Below, one piece after another: positions 16,946 to 25,763 of a DNA stretch of 64,000 nucleotides; position 1 is the stretch's first letter, and each line of letters starts with the position of its first letter. A program made the translations under genes and the position numbers. Under the pieces are notes generated by a model. It did not search any database, was not told where the DNA came from, and was given only the letters and a program-made list of their open reading frames with translations. Source of the stretch: Planctomycetota bacterium (GTDB lineage: Bacteria > Planctomycetota > Phycisphaerae > Phycisphaerales > UBA1924); assembly GCA_039819165.1 (NCBI GenBank), contig JBCBSM010000002.1:295832-359831 (forward strand). The letters are read 5' to 3'.

Positions 16946-18231
16946 CCACGCCCATGCTGCGCCGGGTGGCACCCGGGGACGTCGCACGCGAGCTGCGCCC
17001 ACCCGTCGACGGTGCAACGCTGGCCGACGCCGGCCGCATCATCGAGGACGTTCGCGCGCGGGGCGAGGTCGCCGTCCGCGAGTTCGCCGAGCGCTTCGGC
17101 GAGCGGCGGCCGGACGAGCCGCTGGTGCTCGATCGCGACGCGATGCGATCGGCGCTGGAGGCACTGGATGGTGACGCGAGGGGCGTGCTCGAGCGTGCGG
17201 CAAATCGCATCGCACGCTTTGCGGAGGCGCAGCGGGCGTCGTTTGCGGACCTCGACACCGCCGTTCCCGGCGGCCGGGCCGGCCACGCGCTGGTGCCGGT
17301 GTGCGCCGCGGGCTGCTACGCGCCGGCGGGTCGGTATCCGCTGCCGTCGTCGGTGCTGATGACCGCGGTGCCCGCCCGCGTGGCGGGGTGCGATCGCGTC
17401 GTGCTGGCCTCGCCCGGGGCGCACCCGGTCGCGGTCGCGGCGGCGGCGATCGCGGGTGCCGACGCGTTCCTGGCCGTCGGCGGCGCCCACGCGGTGGCGG
17501 CGCTCGCGTACGGATTCGATGGCTTCGATCGCGTGGACATCATCGCCGGACCGGGCAACCGCTGGGTGACGGCGGCCAAGCAGCTCGTCTCCGGGATCGT
17601 GGGCATCGACATGCTCGCCGGCCCGAGCGAGCTGCTCGTCATCGCGGATGACTCGGCCGACCCCACGGTCGTCGCCGCCGATCTGCTGGCGCAGGCCGAG
17701 CATGACGCGGACGCGATGCCGCTGCTGGTGACGACGTCCGCATCGCTGGCCGACGGGGTCGACGAGGCGATCTCATCGCAACTCGAGCAGCTCGCGACGG
17801 CCGGGGTCGCCCGGCAGGCGCTGCGGAACGGCATCGCTTGCGTGTGCGGCTCCACCGACGAGTTGGTCCGCGTTGCCGATGGGCTCACGGCCGAGCACGT
17901 GCAGGTCTTCGTGCGGGATGCCGCGGACTTCGCGGGGCGGCTGAGACATGCCGGCGCGTTGTTCATCGGCGAATCGAGCGCGGAGGTGCTGGGCGACTAC
18001 GGCGCGGGACCCAACCACACGCTGCCCACCGGCGGCACGGCTCGATTCCGCGCGGGCCTCAGCGTGCTCGACTTCCTGCGGCCTCGGACGTGGCTCGATG
18101 TGGCTCCGGCCGCCGATCCCGCCGGATACGCCGAGGTGGTGCGGGACGCCGCGGCGCTGGCCGCGATGGAGGGCCTCGACGGCCACCGCCGCGCCGCGCT
18201 CGCGCGTGGAAGTGCGACCGCGGCACGCTGA
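16942..18231 (+). CDS. hisD: Histidinol dehydrogenase
   Basis: Zinc enzyme making the two final NAD-dependent oxidations of histidinol to histidine; 429 aa. Seen: PVCAAGCYAPAGRYPLPSSV, VDIIAGPGNRWVTAAKQLV, GIDMLAGPSELLVIADDSA, DLLAQAEHDADAM with zinc-site residues, and GAGPNHTLPTGGTARF. ATG 16942 overlaps the fusion gene's stop by four bases. This is the last gene of the operon. No histidinol-phosphatase (hisN/hisJ type) is present in the window. Confidence 0.95.
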   Translation: MTTPMLRRVAPGDVARELRPPVDGATLADAGRIIEDVRARGEVAVREFAERFGERRPDEPLVLDRDAMRSALEALDGDARGVLERAANRIARFAEAQRASFADLDTAVPGGRAGHALVPVCAAGCYAPAGRYPLPSSVLMTAVPARVAGCDRVVLASPGAHPVAVAAAAIAGADAFLAVGGAHAVAALAYGFDGFDRVDIIAGPGNRWVTAAKQLVSGIVGIDMLAGPSELLVIADDSADPTVVAADLLAQAEHDADAMPLLVTTSASLADGVDEAISSQLEQLATAGVARQALRNGIACVCGSTDELVRVADGLTAEHVQVFVRDAADFAGRLRHAGALFIGESSAEVLGDYGAGPNHTLPTGGTARFRAGLSVLDFLRPRTWLDVAPAADPAGYAEVVRDAAALAAMEGLDGHRRAALARGSATAAR

Positions 18232-18246
18232 GTGTTCGCCACGAGG

Positions 18247-18738
18247 TCAGGCCGGCGGCATCGCCTCCGGGGTGTTGGCGGGCCTCTGCCGCACGAGCAC
18301 GTCCAGCCGATCGCCGACCTGCCGCACGAAGCGGCGGGTGATCGAGCGGCCGATGCTCTTGGCGGCGTCGGCCTCGCGCTGCAGCGGCTCGAAGGGCGAG
18401 CCCAGCGCGGCGACGGCATCGTCCACCGAGCGGGTAACGGGCGAGACCGAGATGGGTACGCGGGCGACGGCCTCGCGGCGTTCGGGTTCCGGCGGCCGCT
18501 CGAGGTGCCACGCCGCAATGCCGGCCAGCGCCACGCACGCCGCGAGGGTCGCGGGCGCGAGGAGCGCGGCGCGGGATCGCGCCCGCCTCCGCTCGATGCC
18601 AGCGATCACGCCCGGGAGGATCGGTCGCGCCGGTCCGCGCGTGAGCTCCCGAACGGCATCCTGCGCGAGCCGTGACTCGAGCCACGAATCGGCATCGCGG
18701 GCGGCGAGTTGCGCCCGCTGGCGATCGTCCCTAGGCAT
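18247..18738 (-). CDS. Probable anti-sigma factor, single-pass membrane protein
   Basis: 163 aa. A soluble N-terminal region of about 65 residues (MPRDDRQRAQLAARDADSW) precedes one hydrophobic helix, AALLAPATLAACVALAGIAAW, and a periplasmic tail of about 75 residues. No zinc-binding HxxxCxxC motif is seen, so this is not a ZAS-type anti-sigma. The assignment rests on topology and position: ATG 18738 lies inside the end of the ECF sigma gene (8-nt overlap). A role in holding the sigma factor inactive is inferred. Confidence 0.6.
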   Translation of the reverse strand: MPRDDRQRAQLAARDADSWLESRLAQDAVRELTRGPARPILPGVIAGIERRRARSRAALLAPATLAACVALAGIAAWHLERPPEPERREAVARVPISVSPVTRSVDDAVAALGSPFEPLQREADAAKSIGRSITRRFVRQVGDRLDVLVRQRPANTPEAMPPA

Positions 18739-19360
18739 CGTGCGGCTCCCTTCCGTCGTCGATGGCGCCCTGCTGTTCGAGGTGGCGTCGGAGCGAACGC
18801 CGCGCTCGCGCCAGCACCGCCCGCACGGCCGTCGCGTTGGTGTCGAGCGCGGCGGCGATGGCGGGCGCGTCGAGCCGCTCGCCGTAGCGCAGCCAGAGGG
18901 CGATCCGCTGCTGCGGGGGCAGGCACGCATCGACGACGCTCCAGATCGAGTCTTCGGTCGGCGCCGGCCCCGTCGCGTCGCGATTCGCGGGCTGGGGCGC
19001 CCTGAGCAGCAGCAACCGCCGGCGGCGATGGCGGCCACGGTGCGTCCGCGCCACGCGGACCGTCACCGTAAACAACCACGGCGCCAGCGGGCGATCGGGA
19101 TCGAACCGGCCGATCGCCGTCCACGCCTTGAGGGCCGCGTCCTGGACGACGTCCTCGGGCTCGGCCTCGCCACCGGCGGCTCGGCGGGCGACGGCGAGCA
19201 GCCGACGCTCGTACCGCCGCAGCAGCAGGCCGAACGCGTGGGCGTCGCCTGCCTGGGCCCGCACGACAAGGCCGCGATCATCGAGCTCGATGGCGTCGAT
19301 GATCGCGTTGCCATGGGGAGGCGAGATGGTGCGCTGCTCGGCCAGCGTGGCGTGGGTCAT
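18731..19360 (-). CDS. ECF-type RNA polymerase sigma factor
   Basis: 209 aa. Region 2: LLLRRYERRLLAVARRAAGG with EPEDVVQDAALKAWTAIGRF and APWLFTVTVRVARTHRG. A linker of about 30 residues follows, then region 4 with LPPQQRIALWLRYGERLDAPAIAAALDTN and a helix-turn-helix. ATG 19360 overlaps the stop of the upstream secreted protein by ATGA and its own end overlaps the anti-sigma start, so the three proteins are translationally coupled. The N-terminal 25 residues are extra. Confidence 0.9.
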   Translation of the reverse strand: MTHATLAEQRTISPPHGNAIIDAIELDDRGLVVRAQAGDAHAFGLLLRRYERRLLAVARRAAGGEAEPEDVVQDAALKAWTAIGRFDPDRPLAPWLFTVTVRVARTHRGRHRRRRLLLLRAPQPANRDATGPAPTEDSIWSVVDACLPPQQRIALWLRYGERLDAPAIAAALDTNATAVRAVLARARRSLRRHLEQQGAIDDGREPHDA

Positions 19361-20562
19361 ATGGCGATCGCGGTTCCAGTGTCCGTAGCGCCGGCGTCCT
19401 CGCGGTCCGGGCCATCGGTGGCATCATCGGCGCGGCTCAGCCGGCCGTCCTCGAGTTCTTCGATTTCTGCCTCGATGTCTTCCATCGCCCGCTCGATGGC
19501 GCGGATGGCCGCCCGCGGCGCGTCGTTCTCTTCGAGTTCCTCGAGCGTCTCCTCGAGCTCCTCGAGGGCCTCTTCCAGGGCCTCGATCCGCTCGTCGATC
19601 TCGTCGTCGTCCCGGTCGTCGTCGTCCTCGTGCCAGTGGTGCTCGTCCTCGTCCTCGTGCCGGTGCTCCTCGTCCCACTCGTCGCCGAGGTCGATCTGGC
19701 CGCGGACGGCCTCGAGGAGCGTGTCCGTCTCGACGCCGAGCGTCAGCGCGACGGTGCGGCCCTCATGCGCGATGTCGATCTCCGAGATCAGGTCGCCGAG
19801 TTCTTCTTCCATGCCGGCCAGCCGGACCCACGCCAGCACGCCGTTGAGCGCCTGGGCCAGCGTGGCGGCGTCCTCCTCGGCGTCCGCGGTGACCCGCAGG
19901 TCCATCGAGAGCTCGTCGTCGTCCTCGGTCAGGCTGAAGACCATCGAACGCGCCGTGGCCAGGCCCGGGGGCAGGTCGTCGTCGGAGATCAGGCGGCGCA
20001 GGTCGTTGCTGGCGGCGTAGACGAGCGTGCCGCGAGCGGGCTCGGCCGCCCGGAAGCCCTTGCGGGCCTCGGCGGCCTGCTCGATCAGTTCGCCGTTCTC
20101 GGCGAGGATGACCCGGTGCGTGCCGTCGCGGTTCTCGCGGTAGGCCATCACGCCGCCGTCCTCGAGCTCGGCCACGGACCAGTCGCCGTTGCGGCCGAGC
20201 CGCTCGAGGACGCCCTGGCCCTCGAAGCTCTCGATGACCTCGGCGAGCACGTCGCTGGTGTGCAGCATGATGACCGCCTCGTCGTCCTCCGCGGAGAACG
20301 CGACGAGCGTCACGCCCAGGAGGTCATCCTCGAGATCGACATCGATGCCCAGCACGGCGCCGACGTCCGCGAGGTCGTCCAGATCAACGCCGTCGAGTTC
20401 CTCGAGCATCGTCGCAACGAGATCGGACTCGAAGCACCGCTCGACGTCCACGTGGACCACCAGCGCGGCGTCTCGCGGGATCTCGTCGAGGTCGACCGGG
20501 CCCGCGAAGGCGGCCGAAGTGCAGGCGGCGGCAGCGGCAAGAACAAGGCGAGCATCATGCAT
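19357..20562 (-). CDS. Secreted acidic protein with His/Asp cluster and C-terminal coiled coil
   Basis: 401 aa, unknown family. Signal peptide LVLAAAAACTSAAFAGPVD at the N-terminus. Residues about 25-300 form an alpha/beta region. A cluster of Asp, Glu and His follows (EDEDEHHWHEDDDDRDD), which could bind metal ions, then Glu/Leu heptads (IEALEEALEELEETLEELEE) predicting a coiled coil, and an acidic end. ATG 20562 was chosen because GAGGAG lies about 8 nt upstream and the signal peptide follows. The stop overlaps the ECF sigma start. It may be the sensor or target of the sigma system; that is inference from coupling only. Confidence 0.75.
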   Translation of the reverse strand: MHDARLVLAAAAACTSAAFAGPVDLDEIPRDAALVVHVDVERCFESDLVATMLEELDGVDLDDLADVGAVLGIDVDLEDDLLGVTLVAFSAEDDEAVIMLHTSDVLAEVIESFEGQGVLERLGRNGDWSVAELEDGGVMAYRENRDGTHRVILAENGELIEQAAEARKGFRAAEPARGTLVYAASNDLRRLISDDDLPPGLATARSMVFSLTEDDDELSMDLRVTADAEEDAATLAQALNGVLAWVRLAGMEEELGDLISEIDIAHEGRTVALTLGVETDTLLEAVRGQIDLGDEWDEEHRHEDEDEHHWHEDDDDRDDDEIDERIEALEEALEELEETLEELEENDAPRAAIRAIERAMEDIEAEIEELEDGRLSRADDATDGPDREDAGATDTGTAIAI

Positions 20563-20639
20563 CGTGGGCTCCTCGGGGCCAATAACGCGGCGGACATCAA
20601 TCCGTCCGTGCCCGGACCTACCAGGGCCGTGCCGCAAGT

Positions 20640-21155
20640 GTGACGGTCCGCGGCGGAGTTTTCTTGAGGCCGTTCCGGCTAGCCTCGGGAGTGTCCTGGA
20701 GCCATCGCTCTCTCATCGATGCCGCCACCAGCCGCCGGCTGGACCTGGACGCCGCCGAGCTGGAGGCGCTGGAGGAGGGCGTCAATCGCGAAACCTCGGC
20801 CGATCGGCGGCTCTCGAGGTTGATGCTCGTGGGCATCCTCGCCACGATCGCGGGCGGCATCACCGCGGGCTCTGGCATCCGATGGGCCCTCGCGTCGATG
20901 GGGCTGCCGCGCGGTGCGGCCATCGCCATCGCGGGCGTAGCGACACCGGCGCTGTTCATCGCGGCGTGGTTCGTCGTGTTCCCGCCGCTGCAACGCGGCG
21001 CGGTCCGTCGCGCGCTGCGGCGGCTGGGATACGACGTCTGCGCGGGCTGCGGGTACGCGCTCGAAGGCCTGCCCGCCGACGCGACGTGCCCCGAGTGCGG
21101 GCGGCGATCGCAGCCGCCGCTCGGGGCGTCGGCCCGCAACGCCGGGGACCGCTAG
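20640..21155 (+). CDS. Small membrane protein with C-terminal zinc ribbon
   Basis: Up to 171 aa. Two hydrophobic helices (LMLVGILATIAGGITAG and AAIAIAGVATPALFIAAWFV) precede a cysteine ribbon, CAGCGYALEGLPADATCPEC, close in plan to the ribbon of the 10836-11588 protein. Start is uncertain: GTG 20640 or GTG 20691 (VSWSHRSLIDAA). The latter has TAGCCT 5 nt upstream and no Shine-Dalgarno. Function unknown. It is divergent from the acidic secreted protein. Confidence 0.7.
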   Translation: MTVRGGVFLRPFRLASGVSWSHRSLIDAATSRRLDLDAAELEALEEGVNRETSADRRLSRLMLVGILATIAGGITAGSGIRWALASMGLPRGAAIAIAGVATPALFIAAWFVVFPPLQRGAVRRALRRLGYDVCAGCGYALEGLPADATCPECGRRSQPPLGASARNAGDR

Positions 21156-21510
21156 GCCCACGGAGCGAGCAAGGAACGGCCCCGATCGCGTCGCGCTCGA
21201 TCGTAGTGGTGGGCCGGGCGTCCACCGCCACGATGCGCACACGAAGAGCCCCCCGGGCCCTGGTGGCGGGGCCCGGGGGGAGGGAGCATCGGGGCTGGGT
21301 GGTGGCGGCGACTCGCCAGAGGGAGAGATGCGGGTCGCCAGAGCCCCGACCCCTAGGGAGGGGGGATTGCTGCGGCTACGCCCGTCGTACCGCGTCGTTC
21401 GAGGTGCCGCATCCGTGCGGCGGCCGCGGCGTCCGGGCCGCGAGCGATCCGTGCGAGCGTCCATCCATGAACGAGTGGAATTCCATCGATCCGTGCTCCT
21501 CGTGCTTCGC
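21156..21510. other. 355-nt intergenic region with a strong hairpin
   Basis: No gene is supported here. It lies between a plus-strand gene end and the convergent nrdJ end. It contains the hairpin at 21249-21280 and G/C-rich low-complexity sequence (GGTGGTGGCGGCG). I see no tRNA, repeat array or promoter. Confidence 0.6.
21249..21280. terminator. 12-bp perfect GC hairpin between convergent genes
   Basis: CCCCCCGGGCCC (21249-21260) pairs perfectly with GGGCCCGGGGGG (21269-21280) around an 8-nt loop. It lies downstream of both the zinc-ribbon gene and nrdJ. There is no T-run on either side, so it may act as an RNA-end protector or as a rho-assisted or bidirectional stop rather than a classical terminator. 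Confidence 0.45.
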
Positions 21511-24500
21511 TCAGCTGCAGCCCATGCTGTTGCCGCAATTGAGGCACTTGTAGCAGGTGCCGTTGCGGACCGTGATGGTGCCGCAGACGTCGCAGGCCGG
21601 CGCATCGGCCATGGTCTCGAGCATCTGCGAGAGCACCGACGACTGGGTCCCGCCGGCGGACGATCCGCTGGCCTGCGCGGGCTTCTGGGAGACCTCGACG
21701 ACCGGCGCGATCGCCGAGCCGCCGAGGTCGCCAGCCGACCGATCGCGCGCGGTCTGCGTCAGCAGCGCGGCCCGGGCCACTCGGCTCGCCTCGCCGTCGG
21801 CGGCGAGATCGGCCGCGGACATCGGCGATAGTCGGGGCGAGCGGGTCGCCTCGGCGTCGCGGGTCTGGGCGGGCGGCAGGCTCGCGGGTCGGCCGCCTGG
21901 TTGGCTACCTGGTTGGCCCGAGGAGTCGGACTCGCCCTCGCCCAGGCGCCTCGGCGCGTTGGCCTCGCGGTAGCCCGGGATGAACTGGATGCCCATCCAG
22001 CGGAAGATGTAGTCCACGAGGCTCTTGGCGATCGGAATGTCGCGGTTGGTGGTCATGCCCGCGGGCTCGAACCGCTGGTGCGTGAACTTGCGGACCAGGC
22101 TCTCCAGCGGCACGCCGTACTGCAGCGACACGCTGACGGCCGTCCCCAGGCTGTCCATCAGGCCGCCGATGGTCGAGCCCTCCTTGGCCATGGTGATGAA
22201 CACCTCGCCGGGCATGCCGTCCTCGTAGAGCCCGATGGTCAGGTAGCCCTCGTGGCCCGCGACGTTGAACTTGTGGGTGATCGAGCCGCGGGTGTCGGGC
22301 AGCCGCCGCCGCATCGGGCGGTGCACGATCCGCTCGGTGGTCCGCTCGGCCGCGTCCTCGTCCTCGTCGCTGGCGAGCTGTGCAACGTTCACCGTCAGCT
22401 CGGCGACCTCCTCGAGCGCCTCGGCCTCGCCCAGCTCGTCGATCTCGGTGGCGTCCTCGAGGTCGACCTCCGCAGCCGCGTCCGCGGCCGACTCGGCGGA
22501 CGAGCCGGAGGTGGAACTCAGCGGCTGGCTGAGCTTGCAGCCGTCGCGGTACAGGGCGTTGGCCTTGAGGCCCAGCTCCCAGCTGAGGCGGTAGCAATCC
22601 TTGATGTCGTCGACGGACGCCTCATTGGGCAGGTTGATCGTCTTGCTGATCGCGCCGCTGATGAACGGCTGCGCGGCGGCCATCATGCGGATGTGGCCCT
22701 GCGCCTCGATGTACCGCCTACCCAGCGGGCCACACTTGTTGGCGCAATCGAACACCGGCAGGTGCTCGGGCTTGAGGTGCGGCGCCCCCTCGAGCGTCTG
22801 CGTGCCGCAGATGACGCGGTTGAGCTCCTCGACGTGCGCGGGCGTCATGCCCAGATCCGTGAGCAGGTTGAAGCCGGGATCCTGCTTGGCGGCCTCGGCG
22901 TCGATGCCGGCGCGCTCGAGCACGTCGTCGCCCAGCGACCACGCCGTGAAGGCGAAGCCCAGCTCGAACACGCCCGGCAGCGCGTCGGCGATGGCCTTCA
23001 GGTCGCCCTCCTCCAGGCCCCGGCCGCGGAGCCACTGCGCGAGCGTCTGGCCCTCCTGGGCGCCGGGCACGCCTTCGGGCAGCGGCACCTCGAGGTGCAG
23101 GGCGCCCAGCAGGTAGCGGAGCATGGCCTGCCGCTCGTCCTCGGCGTAGCCCATGGACTCCAGGGCGGGCTTGACCGAGGCATTGGCGATCTTGAAGTAG
23201 CCCCCGCCGGCGAGCTTCTTGAACTTCACGAGCGCGAAGTCGGGCTCGACACCCGTAGTGTCGCAGTCCATCAGCAGGCCGATGGTGCCCGTGGGCGCGA
23301 TCACCGTCGTCTGCGCGTTGCGGAAGCCGTGCTGCTCGCCGAGCTGGATCGCCTGGTCCCACGCCATGCGGGCGCGATCGAGCAGCTCCGGCGTATTGGC
23401 GACCGGCACGCCGCCCGAGCGGCACAGCGCCTGGTCGATCGGCACGGGCCGCGTCTGCGGGTTGAGGCCCTCCCACTCGAGCGCCTCGCGGTCCACGCCG
23501 TGCGCCGCGCGGCGGTGGTTGCGGATGACGCGGAGCACGTGCTCCTCCTCCGACGCGTAGCCCGGGAACGGGCCGTGCTCGCCGGCCATCCTGGCCGACA
23601 TGCGATAGGAGCCGCCCGTCAGGATCGCGGTCAGGCAGCCGCAGATGGCCCGCGCCTCCTCGCTGTCGTACGGGATGCCGGCCTGCATGAGCATCGCGCC
23701 CAGGTTGGCGTAGCCCAGGCCCAGCGTGCGGTACGTCCAGCTCAGCTCGGCGACCTCCCGGCTGGGGTAGGCGGCCATGAGCACGCTGATCTCGAGCACC
23801 ATCGTCCACAGGTCGGTGGCGTGCTCGTAGGCCCGAACGTCGAAGTGCCGCGACGGCGCGTCGTAGAACGTCATCAGGTTCAGCGACGCCAGGTTGCACG
23901 CCGTGTTGTCGAGGAACATGTACTCGCTGCACGGGTTGCTGGCGTTGATGCGTCCCGCACCGGGGCAGGTGTGCCACGCGTTGATTGTGCCGTCGTACTG
24001 CACCCCCGGATCGGCGCACCGCCACGCGGCGTAGGCGATGTCGTCCCACAGCGTCCGCGCATCGAGCGTGCCGGCGACCTCGCCGTTGGTACGCCACCTG
24101 GTGAACCACGGCCCGCGGGCGTCGACGGCCTCGAAGAACGCGTCGGGGATCCGCACCGAGTTGTTGCTGTTCTGGCCGCTGACGCTGGCGTAGGCCTCGC
24201 CGTTGAAGTCGTAATCGAGAGCCAGGCCCAGCCGGCTCGCGGTCTCGCCGACGGTCTCGGGGTCGTGGATGGACGCCCGCTCGCCGGCGATCGCCCGCAT
24301 CCCCTCGACCATGGCGGCGACCTTGATCTCCTCGCGGACCTTCCAGTTCACGAAGCGCTCGATGTCGGGATGGTCCATGTCCAGGCAGACCATCTTGGCC
24401 GCCCGCCGGGTGGTCCCGCCGCTCTTGATGGCGCTCGCGGCGCGGTCGCCGATCTTGAGCCAGCTCATCAGGCCGCTGCTCTTGCCGCCGCCGCTGAGCC

Positions 24501-25242
24501 GCTCGCCCTCGCCCCGCAGGCGGCTGAAGTTGGTGCCCGTGCCGCTGCCGTACTTGAACAGCCTCGCCTCGCGGACCCACAGGTCCATGATGCCGCCCTC
24601 GTTCACCAGGTCGTCGTCGACGCTCTGGATGAAGCACGCGTGCGGCTGCGGGTGCGTGTAGGCGTCGCCCGCCAGCGCGACCTCGCCGGTCTTGGCGTCG
24701 GGCACCCAGTGGCCCTGGGCGGGCCCGGCGATGCCGTAGGCCCAGTTGAGCCCGGTGTTGAACCACTGCGGGCTGTTGGGCGCCGCCATCTGGTGCAGCA
24801 GCATGTAGACGAGTTCGTCATAGAACGCTTGGCCGTCCTCGATCTCGTCGAAGTAGCCGTGCCGCTCGCCCCAGTGCCGCCAGCAGCCCGCCAGGCGGTG
24901 CACCAGCTGCCGCACGCTCCGCTCGGGCCCGGTGAGGACCGAGCCCTCCGCGTCCTTCTTGACGCCCGCGGGCACGCCGTCCTTGGTGCGGGCCGACGCG
25001 ATCTCCCAGCCCTCGGCGATGATCGCGCCGGGCTCGATCATCTCGGGCACCCCGGCCTTGCGGAAGTACTTGCTGACGGCGATGTCCGTCGCCAGCTGGC
25101 TCCACGACGCGGGCACCTCCGCATCGGTCATCTCGAACACGAGCGACCCATCGGGGTTGGTGATCCGGCTCGAACGCGTCGTCCACTTCACGGTGGTGAA
25201 CGGGTCCTGGCCGGCCTGGGTGAACTTGCGGGTGATCTTCAT
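21511..25242 (-). CDS. nrdJ: Adenosylcobalamin-dependent ribonucleotide reductase (class II)
   Basis: Reduces ribonucleotides to deoxyribonucleotides using a B12-derived thiyl radical; no oxygen is needed. 1243 aa, the large single-chain NrdJ form. Seen: NSPQWFNTGLNWAYGI, GSGTGTNFSRLRG, NPCSEYMFLDNTACNLASLN (finger-loop Cys), TVIAPTGTIGLLMDCDTTG, and PHLKPEHLPVFDCANKCG. A linker rich in Ala/Glu/Asp separates the barrel from a C-terminal zinc ribbon CDVCGTITVRNGTCYKCLNC. The start ATG 25242 lacks a Shine-Dalgarno; GATAGT lies 8 nt upstream. No cobalamin riboswitch is visible in the 136-nt upstream gap. Confidence 0.96.
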   Translation of the reverse strand: MKITRKFTQAGQDPFTTVKWTTRSSRITNPDGSLVFEMTDAEVPASWSQLATDIAVSKYFRKAGVPEMIEPGAIIAEGWEIASARTKDGVPAGVKKDAEGSVLTGPERSVRQLVHRLAGCWRHWGERHGYFDEIEDGQAFYDELVYMLLHQMAAPNSPQWFNTGLNWAYGIAGPAQGHWVPDAKTGEVALAGDAYTHPQPHACFIQSVDDDLVNEGGIMDLWVREARLFKYGSGTGTNFSRLRGEGERLSGGGKSSGLMSWLKIGDRAASAIKSGGTTRRAAKMVCLDMDHPDIERFVNWKVREEIKVAAMVEGMRAIAGERASIHDPETVGETASRLGLALDYDFNGEAYASVSGQNSNNSVRIPDAFFEAVDARGPWFTRWRTNGEVAGTLDARTLWDDIAYAAWRCADPGVQYDGTINAWHTCPGAGRINASNPCSEYMFLDNTACNLASLNLMTFYDAPSRHFDVRAYEHATDLWTMVLEISVLMAAYPSREVAELSWTYRTLGLGYANLGAMLMQAGIPYDSEEARAICGCLTAILTGGSYRMSARMAGEHGPFPGYASEEEHVLRVIRNHRRAAHGVDREALEWEGLNPQTRPVPIDQALCRSGGVPVANTPELLDRARMAWDQAIQLGEQHGFRNAQTTVIAPTGTIGLLMDCDTTGVEPDFALVKFKKLAGGGYFKIANASVKPALESMGYAEDERQAMLRYLLGALHLEVPLPEGVPGAQEGQTLAQWLRGRGLEEGDLKAIADALPGVFELGFAFTAWSLGDDVLERAGIDAEAAKQDPGFNLLTDLGMTPAHVEELNRVICGTQTLEGAPHLKPEHLPVFDCANKCGPLGRRYIEAQGHIRMMAAAQPFISGAISKTINLPNEASVDDIKDCYRLSWELGLKANALYRDGCKLSQPLSSTSGSSAESAADAAAEVDLEDATEIDELGEAEALEEVAELTVNVAQLASDEDEDAAERTTERIVHRPMRRRLPDTRGSITHKFNVAGHEGYLTIGLYEDGMPGEVFITMAKEGSTIGGLMDSLGTAVSVSLQYGVPLESLVRKFTHQRFEPAGMTTNRDIPIAKSLVDYIFRWMGIQFIPGYREANAPRRLGEGESDSSGQPGSQPGGRPASLPPAQTRDAEATRSPRLSPMSAADLAADGEASRVARAALLTQTARDRSAGDLGGSAIAPVVEVSQKPAQASGSSAGGTQSSVLSQMLETMADAPACDVCGTITVRNGTCYKCLNCGNSMGCS

Positions 25243-25250
25243 GGTGTCCG

Positions 25251-25256
25251 ACTATC
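25251..25256 (-). promoter_or_regulatory. -10-like hexamer GATAGT, 8 nt before the nrdJ ATG
   Basis: GATAGT on the minus strand, then 8 nt and ATG at 25242, with no Shine-Dalgarno. It fits the leaderless arrangement seen at other genes here but is a weaker match to TATAAT. Confidence 0.25.
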
Positions 25257-25378
25257 CCTGCCTTACGTGTGTCCCTGCTCGCGCATCCGTGCGCCCGTCC
25301 TGCCCCGCCTCCGCGGCGATCCCTGCATGCCGGTCCTTCGTCCCTCGGACCGGACGCGTCTGCTTCCAACCGTCTCCT

Positions 25379-25726
25379 TCAGCCCGGCCGCGCCCACGCC
25401 GGCGCCGACTGCACCGCGTAGTGGGCCGACCGCTCGTCCCAGCGCTTCAGGACCTTCCGAGCCACCTCGGGCACGTGCGACACCGTGGAGTCCCGCCCCA
25501 CGAACTGCTCGATCTGGGCGGCGCTCTCGAACCACATCACGGTGATGAACTCGGTCTCGGCCCCGCCGTCGGGCCCCGTCGTGCCCTCCCGCCGCAGGCT
25601 GTGGAAGCCCAAGTAGCCGTCCATGCCCCGGCCGGCGATCTCGGGCATGACCGTGCCCAGCAGGACGTCCTGGTACGCGTCCGCGTTCTCGGGAGTGGTG
25701 TAGCCGTGCCAGATGCGCGCGATCAC
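25379..25726 (-). CDS. Antibiotic biosynthesis monooxygenase-fold protein
   Basis: 115-aa protein with the short ABM/ferredoxin-like alpha-beta pattern: IARIWHGYTTPENADAYQDV, a central loop GMDGYLGFHSLRRE, strand EFITVMWFES and helix AAQIEQFVG. Its substrate is unknown; the family includes cofactor-free monooxygenases and haem-degrading enzymes. Start GTG 25726 with GAGG about 8 nt upstream; an upstream ATG at 25873 would read through the repeat DNA and is rejected. It precedes nrdJ with a 136-nt gap. Confidence 0.72.
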   Translation of the reverse strand: MIARIWHGYTTPENADAYQDVLLGTVMPEIAGRGMDGYLGFHSLRREGTTGPDGGAETEFITVMWFESAAQIEQFVGRDSTVSHVPEVARKVLKRWDERSAHYAVQSAPAWARPG

Positions 25727-25763
25727 TGGGGGACCTCGTTCCTTGGTGCGGCGCCGGGGAATG

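Noticed and set aside
17948-20020. 690-codon plus-strand frame over the hisD end and the sigma operon
   Set aside because: Crosses hisD out of frame and is antisense to three coupled genes; Ser/Arg low complexity.
25243-25378. Cobalamin riboswitch upstream of nrdJ
   Set aside because: The gap is only 136 nt and I see no B12-box (GCCACTG) or the conserved core around it.
21901-25545. 1214-codon plus-strand frame opposite nrdJ
   Set aside because: Antisense shadow of nrdJ; no recognisable domain and the nrdJ frame carries all catalytic motifs.
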